A DNA stretch of 64,000 nucleotides from Stenotrophomonas maltophilia (GTDB lineage Bacteria; Pseudomonadota; Gammaproteobacteria; Xanthomonadales; Xanthomonadaceae): assembly GCF_023518235.1 (NCBI RefSeq), contig NZ_CP090423.1, forward strand, positions 1,922,001 through 1,986,000, read 5' to 3'. Each line of letters starts with the position of its first letter. Position 1 is the first letter of the stretch. The translations under genes and the position numbers were made by a program. This document shows, in pieces, positions 24,747 to 35,024 of the stretch. The notes under the pieces are model-generated. The model was not told where the DNA came from. It saw nothing but the letters and a program-made list of their open reading frames with translations, and searched no databases.

Positions 24747-25613
24747 TCACAACAGGCGCTCGGACACGACCCGGAACGGCACCCTCGGCAAACGGAAGGC
24801 CAGGCCCGATTCAAGCGCCACACCCATCGCCTGCAGGCGCGGGCACTGCAGTTCGCCCGAAAGGCACAGCGGCTGCAAGGTGTCGACGGCCACCGGCAGG
24901 GCAATGCGGGTACTGGCCCAGCGGTGGTCGCAGGTGCGGGCGATGGCCTCGTCCTGGCAGGTCAGGAAACGCAGCAGGGCAGCATCGCCACCGAAGGCGG
25001 CCGACCACCCGGCCACGCTCCACCCTGCGGCAGCCTGCCAGCGCAGATGCAACGCCGGCGCGCTGCCCTGCCCGCTCTCGATCAATGTGTGGCCCGCGCC
25101 ATCGGCGTCGAGCACATGCGCGAAGCGGGCGGAAAGGTGGGGCTGCATGGCATCGCTGAACGCGCGCGCGCCAGCGACGCAGGTCAGCTGGTCCATCACG
25201 TTGCGATCAAACAGCACGACCGGTGTGCCTTCAGGATCATCGTCACGGCGCAGGTACCAGCGCCAGTTGCTCTGCCGCGGCGACGGCATCAATGCGCGCA
25301 GCGGGCCGGCCAGTGCGGGCCCGAAATGACCGTGGCGGTAGCTGAGGATGGTGTACGGCGTGCGCCCTTCATGCACCACGTAGTGATGGCTCGGCGGTGG
25401 CGGCGGTGCATGGCGCACATCGACCCACCAGCTCACGTAGACCACGTCGCGCACGTCGCTGAGCAGCGCCGGCATCGGCCAGCGCCGCGACAGCGCGCGG
25501 CGCAGCCAGGTCCATTGCACCGCGTGCAGCAGGCGCGGCAGCACCCGCCCGAACAGGCTGTCGGACGGGTGCCGGTAGATCGCAGACTGCGCCAGGTCCT
25601 GCGGCGCGGTCAC
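24747..25613 (-). CDS. Conserved hypothetical protein, possibly DUF2071-like
   Basis: 288 residues, no signal peptide or membrane helix. The first half has VVYVSWWVDVRHA, a Pro run (APPPPP) and YTILSYRHGHFGPALAGPLR, loosely recalling YqjF/DUF2071 proteins; I cannot confirm the family. Tryptophan and arginine are frequent. It lies two bases after dapD and 37 bases before the yffB-like gene, all on the same strand, so it is co-transcribed with the DAP genes. No enzymatic residue set is recognisable. Confidence 0.7.
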   Translation of the reverse strand: MTAPQDLAQSAIYRHPSDSLFGRVLPRLLHAVQWTWLRRALSRRWPMPALLSDVRDVVYVSWWVDVRHAPPPPPSHHYVVHEGRTPYTILSYRHGHFGPALAGPLRALMPSPRQSNWRWYLRRDDDPEGTPVVLFDRNVMDQLTCVAGARAFSDAMQPHLSARFAHVLDADGAGHTLIESGQGSAPALHLRWQAAAGWSVAGWSAAFGGDAALLRFLTCQDEAIARTCDHRWASTRIALPVAVDTLQPLCLSGELQCPRLQAMGVALESGLAFRLPRVPFRVVSERLL

Positions 25614-25615
25614 CT

Positions 25616-26677
25616 TCAGTCGGCCAGGCCGCGCAGCAGGTCGTTGACGCTGGTCTTGCTGCGGGTCTTGGCATCAACCTGCTTGACGATCACCGCGCAG
25701 TACAGCGAGTGGGTACCGTCCTTGCTCGGCAGCGAGCCGGACACCACCACGCTGTACGGCGGGATGTAGCCGTAGGTGATTTCGCCGGTGGCGCGGTTGT
25801 AGATGCGGGTGCTCTGGCTGAGGAACACGCCCATGCCGATCACGCTGTGGTGGCCGACCACCACGCCTTCCACCACTTCCGAACGCGCGCCGATGAAGCA
25901 GTGGTCTTCGATGATCGTCGGGCTGGCCTGCAGCGGCTCCAGCACGCCGCCGATACCGGCACCGCCGGACAGGTGGCAATGCTGGCCGATCTGCGCGCAG
26001 GAGCCGACGGTGGCCCAGGTATCGACCATGGTGCCTTCGCCGACGTAGGCGCCGATGTTGGTGAAGCTCGGCATCAGCACCACGTCCTTGCCGAAGTACG
26101 TGCCACGGCGGGCGATCGCCCCCGGCACCACGCGGACGCCGGCGCGGCGGAACTTCGCTTCGTCATAGCCGGCAAAGCGCGATTCGACCTTGTCCCAGAA
26201 CGGCGCCGGGCGGGCGTCGACCACCGCCATGTCATTGACACGGAAGTACAGCAGCACCGCCTTCTTCAGCCACTCGTTGACCTTCCAGCCGCCGTGGCCG
26301 TCCGGCTCGGCCACACGGAATTCACCGGTTTCCAGGCCATCGATCACCCGGTTGACCAGCGGACGGGTGGAGCCTTCCAGCTCGTGCAGGGTCAGCGTCG
26401 CGCGGCGCTCGAAGGCGCTCTCGATGCCGAACTTCAGCTCTTCCACGCCCGGCACCGGCGGCTTGCGCAGCGACTTGCGGGCGATGGTTTCGGCGCGTGC
26501 GGCTTCGGCGCTCTTGACCGGGGCCTTCTTCGGCGCAGCCACCTTCTTCGCCGGGGCCTTCACCGCTGCGGCTTTCTTCGGCGCCGCGGCCTTCTTCGCG
26601 GCCGGCATGGCGGCAGATTTCTTGGCCGCTGCACTCTTGGTGGTGGCAGCAGTCTTCTTCACAGGCTTGGTGGCCAT
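25616..26677 (-). CDS. dapD: Tetrahydrodipicolinate N-succinyltransferase with basic N-terminal extension
   Basis: DapD transfers succinate from succinyl-CoA to tetrahydrodipicolinate. The enzyme part (from about residue 78, [14 protein letters not shown]) has the left-handed beta-helix with hexapeptide repeats, including [20 protein letters not shown] and [20 protein letters not shown]. The total is 353 residues; usual DapD proteins have about 275. The extra 75 or so residues are Lys/Ala/Pro-rich, with KKxA and [12 protein letters not shown] units, similar in composition to histone H1-like or AlgP tails. The start overlaps the glnD stop by one base (TGATG), which supports this start. Role of the extension is unknown. 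Confidence 0.92.
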   Translation of the reverse strand: MATKPVKKTAATTKSAAAKKSAAMPAAKKAAAPKKAAAVKAPAKKVAAPKKAPVKSAEAARAETIARKSLRKPPVPGVEELKFGIESAFERRATLTLHELEGSTRPLVNRVIDGLETGEFRVAEPDGHGGWKVNEWLKKAVLLYFRVNDMAVVDARPAPFWDKVESRFAGYDEAKFRRAGVRVVPGAIARRGTYFGKDVVLMPSFTNIGAYVGEGTMVDTWATVGSCAQIGQHCHLSGGAGIGGVLEPLQASPTIIEDHCFIGARSEVVEGVVVGHHSVIGMGVFLSQSTRIYNRATGEITYGYIPPYSVVVSGSLPSKDGTHSLYCAVIVKQVDAKTRSKTSVNDLLRGLAD

Positions 26678-29304
26678 CAGGCGGGGTCTCCGGCGTTTCG
26701 ATCAGGGTCCAGACAGGCCAGCATCGCGTCATGCAGCTGCTGCCGGGCAGGTTCAGTCAGGGGGAGGTCGTGTTCGTCACTGATCACGAAGGTGTCTTCG
26801 GCGCGTTCGCCGAATGTGGCAATGCGCGCGTCGTGCACGCGCAGGCCCTGGTTGCGCAGCACGAACGCCACGTCGGCCAGCAGGCCGGGACGGTCGGGAG
26901 CGACCAGGGCAAAGCGGGTCGCGCCGGGTTCATCGCGGAACTCGATGCGCGGGGCGAAACGGAAGTGGCGTAGCTGGCGTGGCACGACCCGGCGTGACGG
27001 CCGCAGGCGGGCCAGATCGCCACCGAGCGCTTCGCGCAGTGCCGCTTCCAGATTGGCGCTGCTGCCATCGGCAAACGTATCGGCCGGGCTCACTTCAAAC
27101 GTATCGAAAATGGTCTCAGCCGGACCATCGAGCACGCGCGCGCGGTGGATGCCGTAGCCCTTGCGGTCCAGGGTCATCACGATGGCGGCGAACAGGCCGT
27201 CGCGGTCCGGCGAATGCACGAACACTTCCAGCGCCGGGTCGTCGACGCTGATCCGGCGCACCTTCACCAGGGCCTGGCCCTGCTTCACCGGCACCAGTGC
27301 GGCAGCCTGCCAGGCCAGCTGTTCCGGGCGCAGGCGGATGAAGCCTTCGTCAGGCATCACCGCGAACTGGCGGTCGATGGTGGCGTCGTCGTAGCCCTGT
27401 TCGCGCACCAGCGCGCGCACGCTGTCGCGCGCCTCGGCCACGCGCTCGGCGGCCGGCACCGGATGCTCCAGTCCCTCGCGCAATGCGCGCCGTGTCGCGA
27501 AGTACAGATCGGCCAGCAGCCGGTCCTTCCAGGCGTTCCACAGCTTGGGGCTGGTGCCGGCGATGTCGGCGCAGGTCAGCAGGTACAGGTAGTCCAGGCG
27601 GTCGCGGCTGCCGACCAGGGTGGCGAAACGATGGATCACCTCTGGATCGGCGATGTCCTGCTTCTGCGCGGTCACCGACATGCGCAGATGCTGCTCGACC
27701 AGCCAGGCCACCAGTTCGGTGTCGGTCACGCTCAACGCATGCGCCTGGCAGAACGCACGCGCGTCCACCGCGCCCAGCTCGGAGTGATCGCCGCCGCGGC
27801 CCTTGGCGATGTCATGGAACAGCCCGGCCAGCAGCAGCAGCTCCGGCTTGCGCAGGCGCGGCCAGACTTCATGGGCGATGGAGAAGCGCTCGTCGGCGCG
27901 GCTGCTGGCGAACTGACCGATGTTGCGCAGGACCATCAGCGTGTGCTGATCCACGGTGTAGACATGGAACAGGTCGAACTGCATGCGCCCGCTGACCTGG
28001 GCGAACGCCGGGATCCACTGGCCAAGCACGCCCAGCCGCGCCATGCGCGAAAGCGTATCGACCGGGCGCTGACCACGCAGCAGGGTCATGAACTGCTCGC
28101 GCGCATCGGTGTCGGCCTGGTCGTAGGCCGGCAGCAGCGGCAGCGATTCGGCCAGCGCGCGCGCGGTCAGCGAATGCAGGCCACGCACCTGCGGGTTGTT
28201 GGCCCAGCTGGCGAACAGCGCGAACACCTGGCCGATATCCGCGCGTGGCCAGTCGGCCTCGTTCGCGGCCAGGTAACCACGGCGCAGCGAAAAACCCACG
28301 GTCAGCGGTTCCGGCTGCGCCTCGCCATCGAACTGCTCCTCGAAGCGCTGCAGCAGGCGGTCGCTGATCCGGCGCACCACCGATGCAGCGCGGTAGAAGC
28401 CCTGCATCATTTTTTCGACACCCAGATTCTCGGCGTCGTCTTCGAAGCCCAGGCGTGCGGCCAGGGTCTTCTGGTAATCAAAGCGCAGGCGCTCTTCCGG
28501 GCGGCGCGCCACCAGGTGCAGGCCGAAGCGCAGCCGCGCCAGCACCGCGCGCTCGCGCTTCAATGCAGCCGCTTCGTCGGCGCCCAGGTGGCCGAGCCCG
28601 ACCAGCGCCTCCAGATCGCGCACGCCGAACGCACGCAGCGCCATCCAGCCCAGCGTGTTGAGGTCACGCAGGCCACCCGGGCCGTCCTTCAGGTCCGGCT
28701 CCAGGTTGTCGGCGGTATCACCGAAACGCTGGTGGCGGTTGCGCAGTTCTTCCAGCTTGGCCAGGAAGAAGGTCCGCGCCGGCCACAGTTCGCGATCGTC
28801 GATCGCTTCGCGCAACGCGCGGCGCGCCGCATCGTCGGCCAGGATCGGACGCGCCTCGATCAGCGCGGTCAGCACGGTCTGGTCGGCAGCGGCCTGGCGG
28901 CACTGCGCGGCCGAGCGCACGGCATGGCTGACCGCCAGCCCGCAGTCCCACAGCAGCGCGAACAGGCGTGCCAATGCGGGCTCATGAGCGAGCTGTGCCT
29001 GCGCGTCACCGAACACCAGCAGGTCGATGTCCGACCGCGGGAACAGCTCGCCGCGGCCATAGCCGCCCACCGCGAACAGCGACAGTCCACTGTCGGCCGG
29101 CAGGCAGCGCTGCCAGGCCAGGCGGATCAGATGGTCGGCCGCACGCGCGCGCAGCGCCAGCAGGCGCTCGATGTTGTCGCCCTGGTCGAAGCGGCGGTAC
29201 AGGCGCGCATCGGCCTGTTGCAGCGCCTGCCGTGCGGCAGACGCCCATTCGGAATCGTCAAGCGAATCGGCCGGCGCGTCCAGCAGTGAACCCGCCGGCA
29301 GCAT
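26677..29304 (-). CDS. glnD: PII uridylyltransferase/uridylyl-removing enzyme
   Basis: 875 residues from the ATG at 29304. GlnD senses glutamine and adds or removes UMP on PII proteins, controlling glutamine synthetase and NtrBC. Domains: nucleotidyltransferase with [20 protein letters not shown] (about 80-100), an HD domain with [19 protein letters not shown], and two C-terminal ACT domains (around [16 protein letters not shown] and [16 protein letters not shown]). It starts two bases before the map stop region and runs into dapD with a one-base overlap. The map-glnD-dapD order matches E. coli. Confidence 0.96.
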   Translation of the reverse strand: MLPAGSLLDAPADSLDDSEWASAARQALQQADARLYRRFDQGDNIERLLALRARAADHLIRLAWQRCLPADSGLSLFAVGGYGRGELFPRSDIDLLVFGDAQAQLAHEPALARLFALLWDCGLAVSHAVRSAAQCRQAAADQTVLTALIEARPILADDAARRALREAIDDRELWPARTFFLAKLEELRNRHQRFGDTADNLEPDLKDGPGGLRDLNTLGWMALRAFGVRDLEALVGLGHLGADEAAALKRERAVLARLRFGLHLVARRPEERLRFDYQKTLAARLGFEDDAENLGVEKMMQGFYRAASVVRRISDRLLQRFEEQFDGEAQPEPLTVGFSLRRGYLAANEADWPRADIGQVFALFASWANNPQVRGLHSLTARALAESLPLLPAYDQADTDAREQFMTLLRGQRPVDTLSRMARLGVLGQWIPAFAQVSGRMQFDLFHVYTVDQHTLMVLRNIGQFASSRADERFSIAHEVWPRLRKPELLLLAGLFHDIAKGRGGDHSELGAVDARAFCQAHALSVTDTELVAWLVEQHLRMSVTAQKQDIADPEVIHRFATLVGSRDRLDYLYLLTCADIAGTSPKLWNAWKDRLLADLYFATRRALREGLEHPVPAAERVAEARDSVRALVREQGYDDATIDRQFAVMPDEGFIRLRPEQLAWQAAALVPVKQGQALVKVRRISVDDPALEVFVHSPDRDGLFAAIVMTLDRKGYGIHRARVLDGPAETIFDTFEVSPADTFADGSSANLEAALREALGGDLARLRPSRRVVPRQLRHFRFAPRIEFRDEPGATRFALVAPDRPGLLADVAFVLRNQGLRVHDARIATFGERAEDTFVISDEHDLPLTEPARQQLHDAMLACLDPDRNAGDPA

Positions 29305-29306
29305 GG

Positions 29307-30083
29307 TCAGGCGACCTGCGATTCGCCCGGCGACAGGGTCAGCACGTCCACGCCGGTCTCGGTGACCGCGATCATGTGCTCCCACTGCGCCGACAGCTTG
29401 CGGTCCTTGGTCACCACGGTCCAGCCATCCGGCAGCACCTTGTTGTAGCGGGTGCCCTCGTTGATCATCGGTTCGATGGTGAAGGTCATGCCCGGCTGCA
29501 GCACCAGGCCCTGGCCCGGGCGGCCGTAATGCACCACCTGCGGCTCGTCGTGGTAGACCTTGCCGATACCGTGGCCGCAGTACTCGCGCACCACGCTGAA
29601 ACGTTCGCCTTCGGCATAGCTCTGGATGGCATGGCCGATGTCGCCCAGGGTCGCACCCGGGCGCACCGCACGGATGCCGCGCCACATCGCTTCATAGGTG
29701 GCTTCCACCAGGCGGCGGGCCATCACCGACGGCGTACCGACGAAATACATGCGGCTGGTATCGCCGTGCCAGCCATCCTTGATGACGGTCACGTCGATGT
29801 TGATGATGTCGCCATCCTTGAGCACCTTCCCTTCGCTGGGAATGCCGTGGCAGATGACGTTGTTGACCGAAGTGCACACGGTCTTGGGGAAGCCGCGGTA
29901 GCCGACGTTGGCCGGAATGGCGCCCTGCACGTTCACGATGTGGTCGTGGCAGATGCGGTCCAGTTCCTCGGTGGTGACACCGGGCTTGACGTGGGGGGTG
30001 ACGATGTCGAGCACTTCGCTGGCCAGGCGGCCGGCGACGCGCATCATCTCGATTTCCTGCGGGGTTTTCAGATTCACGCTCAT
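29307..30083 (-). CDS. map: Methionine aminopeptidase, type I
   Basis: 258 residues from the ATG at 30083 (an ATG three codons upstream, at 30092, is possible). It removes the initiator Met from new proteins. Pita-bread fold motifs with the metal ligands are present: VICHGIPSEG, DGDIINIDVTV, HGDTSRMY, CGHGIGKVYHDEP, FTIEPMIN and WEHMIAVTE. It is divergent from the pilus operon that separates it from rpsB, whereas in E. coli map and rpsB are direct neighbours. Confidence 0.97.
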   Translation of the reverse strand: MSVNLKTPQEIEMMRVAGRLASEVLDIVTPHVKPGVTTEELDRICHDHIVNVQGAIPANVGYRGFPKTVCTSVNNVICHGIPSEGKVLKDGDIINIDVTVIKDGWHGDTSRMYFVGTPSVMARRLVEATYEAMWRGIRAVRPGATLGDIGHAIQSYAEGERFSVVREYCGHGIGKVYHDEPQVVHYGRPGQGLVLQPGMTFTIEPMINEGTRYNKVLPDGWTVVTKDRKLSAQWEHMIAVTETGVDVLTLSPGESQVA

Positions 30084-30322
30084 GGCGCCCATTATCGCCG
30101 ATCCGGCCGCAATCTGAACGAACGCCACCCAACTGGCGTTGCGGGCCGTGCACGGTTCCGGCAAGGAAAGTGAAAGCGTGATGGGATTCGCCCTTTCGGA
30201 TCACTATTTATCACGGATTACAGACACTTAGCCGCACAAGCTGGCGGCGACCGTCGTCAAAGCGGCACCGAACATGCCGCCTTCGCCTTGTTCAACGGAC
30301 CTTCGGGTCAGGGAGGTTGTCC
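30084..30322. other. Divergent promoter region map / pilus operon
   Basis: 239 bases without a gene. It is AT-richer near 30195-30230. It contains the inverted repeat ATCAC-TATTTATCAC-like stretch at 30199-30213 and a GTGAT...ATCAC pair from 30178 to 30203, possible regulator sites. AGGGAGG at 30310-30316 is the ribosome-binding site of the pilin gene, six bases from its ATG. I could not pick a confident -35/-10 pair for either direction. Confidence 0.4.
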
Positions 30323-30853
30323 ATGCGATCCCCGCTTCGTTCCCCGCTTGCCTGGGCCCTGGGGGCGCTCCTGCTGAGCGGTCCGGCGCTGGCGGCCGAC
30401 ACCACCACCTTCAACGTCACCCTGGTGGTCACCAAGGCCTGCACCATCACCGCCGCAGCGGCCACCAACGTTGACTTCGGCACCGCCGCATCGACCACCG
30501 CCACCCCCACCCTGGGCCAGGGCACGGTGACCGCGCAGTGCTCGGCGCTGACCCCATACACGATCTCGCTGAACGCGGGCGCCAACGCCAGCACGGCCAA
30601 CGACGTCACCACCCGCCGCATGAAGAACACCAATGCGGCTGTGACCGCCAACAACTATGTCGGCTACCAGCTCTACCAGGACGCGGCGCACACCCTGGTC
30701 TGGGGCGCCACCACCGGCACCAACACCCAGGCCGGCATCGGCACCGGCCTGGCGGTGCCCTACATCGTCTACGGCCAGATCCTGAACCTGAGCACCAACA
30801 ACCCGGCCACCGGCAACTACCTGGATACGGTCACCGCCACGATCACCTATTGA
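30323..30853 (+). CDS. Spore coat U (SCPU) domain major pilin of a Csu-type pilus
   Basis: 176 residues with a signal peptide cleaved near SGPALAA. The mature part is one SCPU domain: first strand TTFNVTLVVTKACTI, a second Cys in AQCSALTPY, and a C-terminal strand ending TATITY. This domain defines subunits of archaic (sigma-class) chaperone-usher pili such as CsuA/B of Acinetobacter. It is the first gene of an operon and has a strong AGGGAGG ribosome-binding site, as expected for the most abundant subunit. Its stop overlaps the chaperone start (TGATG). Pili of this kind mediate attachment and biofilm growth. Confidence 0.9.
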   Translation: MRSPLRSPLAWALGALLLSGPALAADTTTFNVTLVVTKACTITAAAATNVDFGTAASTTATPTLGQGTVTAQCSALTPYTISLNAGANASTANDVTTRRMKNTNAAVTANNYVGYQLYQDAAHTLVWGATTGTNTQAGIGTGLAVPYIVYGQILNLSTNNPATGNYLDTVTATITY

Positions 30854-31602
30854 TGGAGCACGCCCGCATGGCCGGACCCCGCCCGTGGCGCGCCACCGGC
30901 GTGGCGCTGCTCGCCCTGAGCCTGCTGCTCGCCACCGCCGCCGGCGCCACCAGCCTGCAGGTCGCCCCCACCAGCCTGCAGCTCGAAGCCCGCCAGCGCG
31001 CAGGCGAACTGTGGCTGACCAACAGCGGCACCTCGCCGGTCAGGCTGCAGGTGCGCGTGTTCCGCTGGGTACAGCAGGATGGGCAGGAACAGCTGCTGCC
31101 CACCGATGAGCTGCTGGCCACCCCGCCGATGCAGGAACTGGCCGCCGGCCAGCAACAGCTGGTGCGGGTGATGCGTCCGGTCAACCAGCCGCCGGAGGTC
31201 CAGCGCTACTACCGGCTGATCGTCGACGAAGTGCCCGACCTGGCGACCCGCGCCAACGGCATGCAGTTCGTGCTGCGCTATTCGATCCCGGTATTCGTGC
31301 AGCCCTCCGGCGGCAAGCTCGCGCCACAGCTGGCCGCGCGCCTGGTGCGGCTGGAGGACGGCCGCAACGGGGTGGAAGTGGCCAACACCGGCAACAGCTA
31401 TGCGCAGATCGCCGATCTCGCGCTGGGCAGCACGCAGCGCCCACGCATCGTGCATCCGGGGCTGCTGGGCTATGTGCTGCCCGGACAGGTGATGCGCTGG
31501 CCGATCGAGCGTATCGCGATCGACCGCGACAACGACCAGATCACGGCCAAGCTCAATGGCGAGTCGGAACAGACGCCACTGTCGCCACCACCGGCTCGCT
31601 GA
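30853..31602 (+). CDS. Periplasmic pilus chaperone (archaic chaperone-usher)
   Basis: 249 residues with signal peptide (LLALSLLLATAAGA). It has the two-Ig-domain PapD-like fold: N-terminal strand with TSLQVAPTSLQLEARQRAG, the segment VFRWVQQDGQEQLLPTDELLATPP, and RYYRLIVDEVP. It captures unfolded pilin subunits by donor-strand complementation and hands them to the usher. It is translationally coupled to the pilin (TGATG), and the usher follows within eight bases. Confidence 0.92.
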   Translation: MEHARMAGPRPWRATGVALLALSLLLATAAGATSLQVAPTSLQLEARQRAGELWLTNSGTSPVRLQVRVFRWVQQDGQEQLLPTDELLATPPMQELAAGQQQLVRVMRPVNQPPEVQRYYRLIVDEVPDLATRANGMQFVLRYSIPVFVQPSGGKLAPQLAARLVRLEDGRNGVEVANTGNSYAQIADLALGSTQRPRIVHPGLLGYVLPGQVMRWPIERIAIDRDNDQITAKLNGESEQTPLSPPPAR

Positions 31603-31609
31603 GGCGTTG

Positions 31610-33988
31610 ATGGGCGCGCTGTTGGCTGCCCTGGCTCCCGCGGCGACCGAGGCCGCCGATGTGCCCGGTATCGCGGCCGCCGGCGCCGCAGACGTATCGG
31701 GCGTGTCAGCCGATGCAATCCTGCCACCACCAACGCCGCTGACCGCCAGCCAGACGCTGTACCTGGATGTTTCGCTCAACAGCACGCCGCGCGGCCTGCT
31801 GCCGTTCACCGAGAACCGTGGCCGCCTGCAGGCAAGCCCCGAGGTGCTGCGCCAGCTCGGCTTCAATGCCAGCGGTGATGCCCCGGTCTACCTGGACCAG
31901 ATCAGCGGCGCGGTGGTGCGTTACGACGCGCACATGCAGACGCTGGCACTGGACGTGCCGCTGGACCAGCTGACCCTGCCGACCACCGTGCTCAGCCGCC
32001 CACAGACCCGTGCACTGGCCGGCACGGCCTCACCGGGCCTGCTGCTCAACTACGACGTGTATGGCAGCCGCGTGGATACGCTCGGCAATCTCAGCCTGAG
32101 CTCGGAACTGCGCCTGTTCGGCATCGGCAACGGTACCTTCGAGAACACCGCGGTCAGCCGCCGCTACCAGCAGCCCGGCGATCGTCGCTGGCGCGGCGAG
32201 AGCGTGCGCCTGGACACCCGCTGGAGCCTGGATTTCCCTGACCAGGCGCTGACCCTGGACGTCGGCGACTTCTACAGCGGCTTTGTCGACTGGACCCGAC
32301 CGGTGCGCCTGGGCGGCCTGCAGATCGGCCGCAACTACGGCCTGCAGCCCTATCGCGTGCTGACACCGACGCCCAGCTTCCTCGGCCAGGCGGTGGTGCC
32401 GTCCACCGTCGAGCTGTACGTCGATGGCCTGCGCCAGTACAGCGGCCAGGTGCCGGTCGGCCCGTTCCAGCTGGGCGCCCAGCCCGGCATCAGCGGTACC
32501 GGCACCGCACAGGTGGTGGTGACCGACGCGTTCGGCCGCATGCAGACCCTGGATTTCAGCTTCTACGGCACCCAGCAGCTGCTGGCCAAGGGCCTGTCGG
32601 ACTGGTCGGTCGGCGTCGGCCGCCTGCGCGAGGATTTCGGGCAACGCTCCTTTGCCTACGACTATCGCACCGTGGCCAGTGCCAGCTGGCGCGGCGGCGT
32701 CAGCGATACCTTTACCGGCGAAGCGCATGCCGAAGGCGGCGGTGGCCTGGCCCAGGCCGGCCTCGGCGGCTGGTGGCTGCTCGGCGGCGCGGGGGTGTTC
32801 AATGCCGCCTACGCGCGCAGCGACTACCACGGCCTGCAGGGCGGGCAATGGGCACTGGGCTACAGCTGGAACAACCGCCGCTTCAATTTCAACCTGCGCA
32901 GCGTGCGCAGCCACGGCGACTATCGCGACCTGGGCGCACTGCAGGGCAACCTGCCACCAGACATCAGCGACCAGGCCACGGTCGGCGTCGACCTGCTGCG
33001 GCTGGGCACGCTCAGCGCCAGCTACCTGCGCCTGCGCTACCCCGACGGCGAGGACAACCGTTACGCCAGCCTGTTCTGGTCGCGCAGCTGGAGCCAGCGC
33101 TGGTCGGCCTACCTGTCGCTGAACCAGAACCTGGACAACAGCGATGACCGCAGCCTCTATCTGTCCGTCACCGCCAGCCTGGGCAACAACCGCCAGGCCA
33201 GCCTGTCCAGCCAACGCAACGGCGACAGCCAGAGCTGGGTGGCCGATGTCACCCAGCCGGTGCCCGGCGATGGCAGCGCCGGCGGCGTCGGCTGGCGCGC
33301 ACAGGTACGCCACGGCGAGGATGGCAACGGCGGCCTGGCCGAAGTCGGCATCCTCAACGATGTCGGCCGCTATTCGCTTGGCGCCTCGCGCCAGGGCGGC
33401 CTGAACTATGCCTACGCCAGCGCCAGCGGCAGCCTGGTGTGGATGGGCGGGCATGCCTTCGCAACCCGCGAGGTCTCCGACGCGTTCGCGGTGATCAGCA
33501 CCAACGGCGTGGGCGGCGTGCCGGTGCGGCTGGAGAACCGGCTGATCGGCGTGACCGATGATCGCGGCCTGCTGCTGGTCAGCCCACTGCTGTCCTGGCA
33601 GCGCAACCGGGTCTCGATTGACACCCTGGACCTGCCTGAGGACATGCGCGCCGACCGCATCGAAGACTGGGTGACCCCACGCCAGCGCGCGGGCACGCGG
33701 GTGACCTTCGAACTGCGCTCGCGGCCCTCGCTGAGCCTGACCCTGCACAGCATGGACGGGCAGCCGCTGGAGGTGGGCAGCGAAGTGCAGCTGCCCGACG
33801 GGCGGCAGGCGCTGGTGGGCTATGACGGCCTGCTGTACCTGGAGGACGTGGCCGCCGGCAGCGTGCTGTACATCACCACCAGCGGCGGGCAATGCCGGGT
33901 GAAGGTACCGGACCTGCCCAAGGTGGTGGCGTCCGGCGCGCGGCCGAAGCCAGCACCGCTGGCGTGCATCCCGGAGGTGGCGCCATGA
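31610..33988 (+). CDS. Outer-membrane pilus usher
   Basis: About 792 residues from the ATG at 31610, which has GAGG five bases upstream. An ATG at 31556 overlapping the chaperone would give a more basic signal peptide and remains possible. It is a FimD/CsuD-type 24-strand barrel with N-terminal domain (YLDVSLNSTPRG), plug, and C-terminal domains (LEVGSEVQLPDGRQALVGYD and GQCRVKV). It forms the outer-membrane pore that assembles and secretes subunits. Its stop overlaps the start of the tip protein gene (ATGA). Confidence 0.93.
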   Translation: MGALLAALAPAATEAADVPGIAAAGAADVSGVSADAILPPPTPLTASQTLYLDVSLNSTPRGLLPFTENRGRLQASPEVLRQLGFNASGDAPVYLDQISGAVVRYDAHMQTLALDVPLDQLTLPTTVLSRPQTRALAGTASPGLLLNYDVYGSRVDTLGNLSLSSELRLFGIGNGTFENTAVSRRYQQPGDRRWRGESVRLDTRWSLDFPDQALTLDVGDFYSGFVDWTRPVRLGGLQIGRNYGLQPYRVLTPTPSFLGQAVVPSTVELYVDGLRQYSGQVPVGPFQLGAQPGISGTGTAQVVVTDAFGRMQTLDFSFYGTQQLLAKGLSDWSVGVGRLREDFGQRSFAYDYRTVASASWRGGVSDTFTGEAHAEGGGGLAQAGLGGWWLLGGAGVFNAAYARSDYHGLQGGQWALGYSWNNRRFNFNLRSVRSHGDYRDLGALQGNLPPDISDQATVGVDLLRLGTLSASYLRLRYPDGEDNRYASLFWSRSWSQRWSAYLSLNQNLDNSDDRSLYLSVTASLGNNRQASLSSQRNGDSQSWVADVTQPVPGDGSAGGVGWRAQVRHGEDGNGGLAEVGILNDVGRYSLGASRQGGLNYAYASASGSLVWMGGHAFATREVSDAFAVISTNGVGGVPVRLENRLIGVTDDRGLLLVSPLLSWQRNRVSIDTLDLPEDMRADRIEDWVTPRQRAGTRVTFELRSRPSLSLTLHSMDGQPLEVGSEVQLPDGRQALVGYDGLLYLEDVAAGSVLYITTSGGQCRVKVPDLPKVVASGARPKPAPLACIPEVAP

Positions 33989-35019
33989 GGGTGCTGCTGG
34001 GCCTGCTGCTGATCGCTGGCCTGCTGGCGGCGGCGCCAGCGCGCGCCACCGCCGTGTGCACCGCCATCGCCGACCCGACGCTGCCGTTCGGCAACGTCAA
34101 CAGCAATGCACCTGGCGCGACCACCGGCACGCTCAACATCACGGTGACCTGCACCACCGCCGCGCTGAGCCTGCTGGCCACCACCGGCGTGCGGGTCTGC
34201 GTGGGCATCGGTGCCGGCAGCGGCGGCGGCAGCAGCTCCACCTGGCGGACGATGAAGACCAGCGCCAGCGACAGCATGAACTTCCAGCTCTACAACACCT
34301 CCAACTTCAGCCAGGTGACCGGGCTGGCCCCGCGCGGCACGCCGCCGGCACAGGAACTGACCATGACCTACAACGTGCCGTTGCTGACCGGCGGCAGTGG
34401 CGCGCAGGCCACCCAGCTGTTCGCGCAGATCCCGGCCAACCAGGTGCTGGCTTCCGGTGCCTACAGCAGCACCTTCAGCGGGGCGAACGTGGTGCTGACC
34501 TGGGCCTGGAACGAAGTACTGCTCGGCACCGCCACCGTGCCGGCCACCTGCAACGGCGGTGCCACCGGCACCAACAGTGCCAGCGCGGCCTTCAGCTTCA
34601 CCGCCACCGCCAATGTGCTGCCGCAGTGCGGCAGCTACGTCACCACCAACATGAACTTCGGCACTGTCACCGGCGGCATTCCTGCCAACATCGACCAGAC
34701 CGCGACGCTGACCCTGACCTGCCTGAAGAACACCGCCTACCAGGTCAGCCTCAACAACGGGCAGAACAATCCCGCGGCCACCAGCACACGGCGCATGGCC
34801 ACCACCATCGGCGGCAGCACCTACTACCTCACCTACGAGCTGTACCGCGATTCCACCCGCACCCAGCGCTGGGGCAACACGCTGACCGTCGATACCGCCA
34901 GCGGTACCGGGACCGGCAGCGCGCAGCAGCTGACCATCTATGGCCGGGTGCCGCCGGTCAGCGGCCAGCCACCGGCAGGCATCTACAACGACCTGGTGCA
35001 GGTGACGATTACCTATTGA
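33985..35019 (+). CDS. Two-domain SCPU tip protein (adhesin) of the pilus
   Basis: 344 residues with signal peptide (LLGLLLIAGLLAAAPARA). It has two SCPU domains in tandem: residues about 23-185 (CTAIADPTLPFGNV start) and about 200-344 (CGSYVTTNMNFGTVTG start, end VQVTITY). In Csu pili the two-domain CsuE is the tip adhesin, with an N-terminal binding domain that lacks its own donor strand. The layout and place after the usher make the same role likely here. Four REP units follow before the next gene. Confidence 0.88.
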   Translation: MRVLLGLLLIAGLLAAAPARATAVCTAIADPTLPFGNVNSNAPGATTGTLNITVTCTTAALSLLATTGVRVCVGIGAGSGGGSSSTWRTMKTSASDSMNFQLYNTSNFSQVTGLAPRGTPPAQELTMTYNVPLLTGGSGAQATQLFAQIPANQVLASGAYSSTFSGANVVLTWAWNEVLLGTATVPATCNGGATGTNSASAAFSFTATANVLPQCGSYVTTNMNFGTVTGGIPANIDQTATLTLTCLKNTAYQVSLNNGQNNPAATSTRRMATTIGGSTYYLTYELYRDSTRTQRWGNTLTVDTASGTGTGSAQQLTIYGRVPPVSGQPPAGIYNDLVQVTITY

Positions 35020-35024
35020 TGGGC

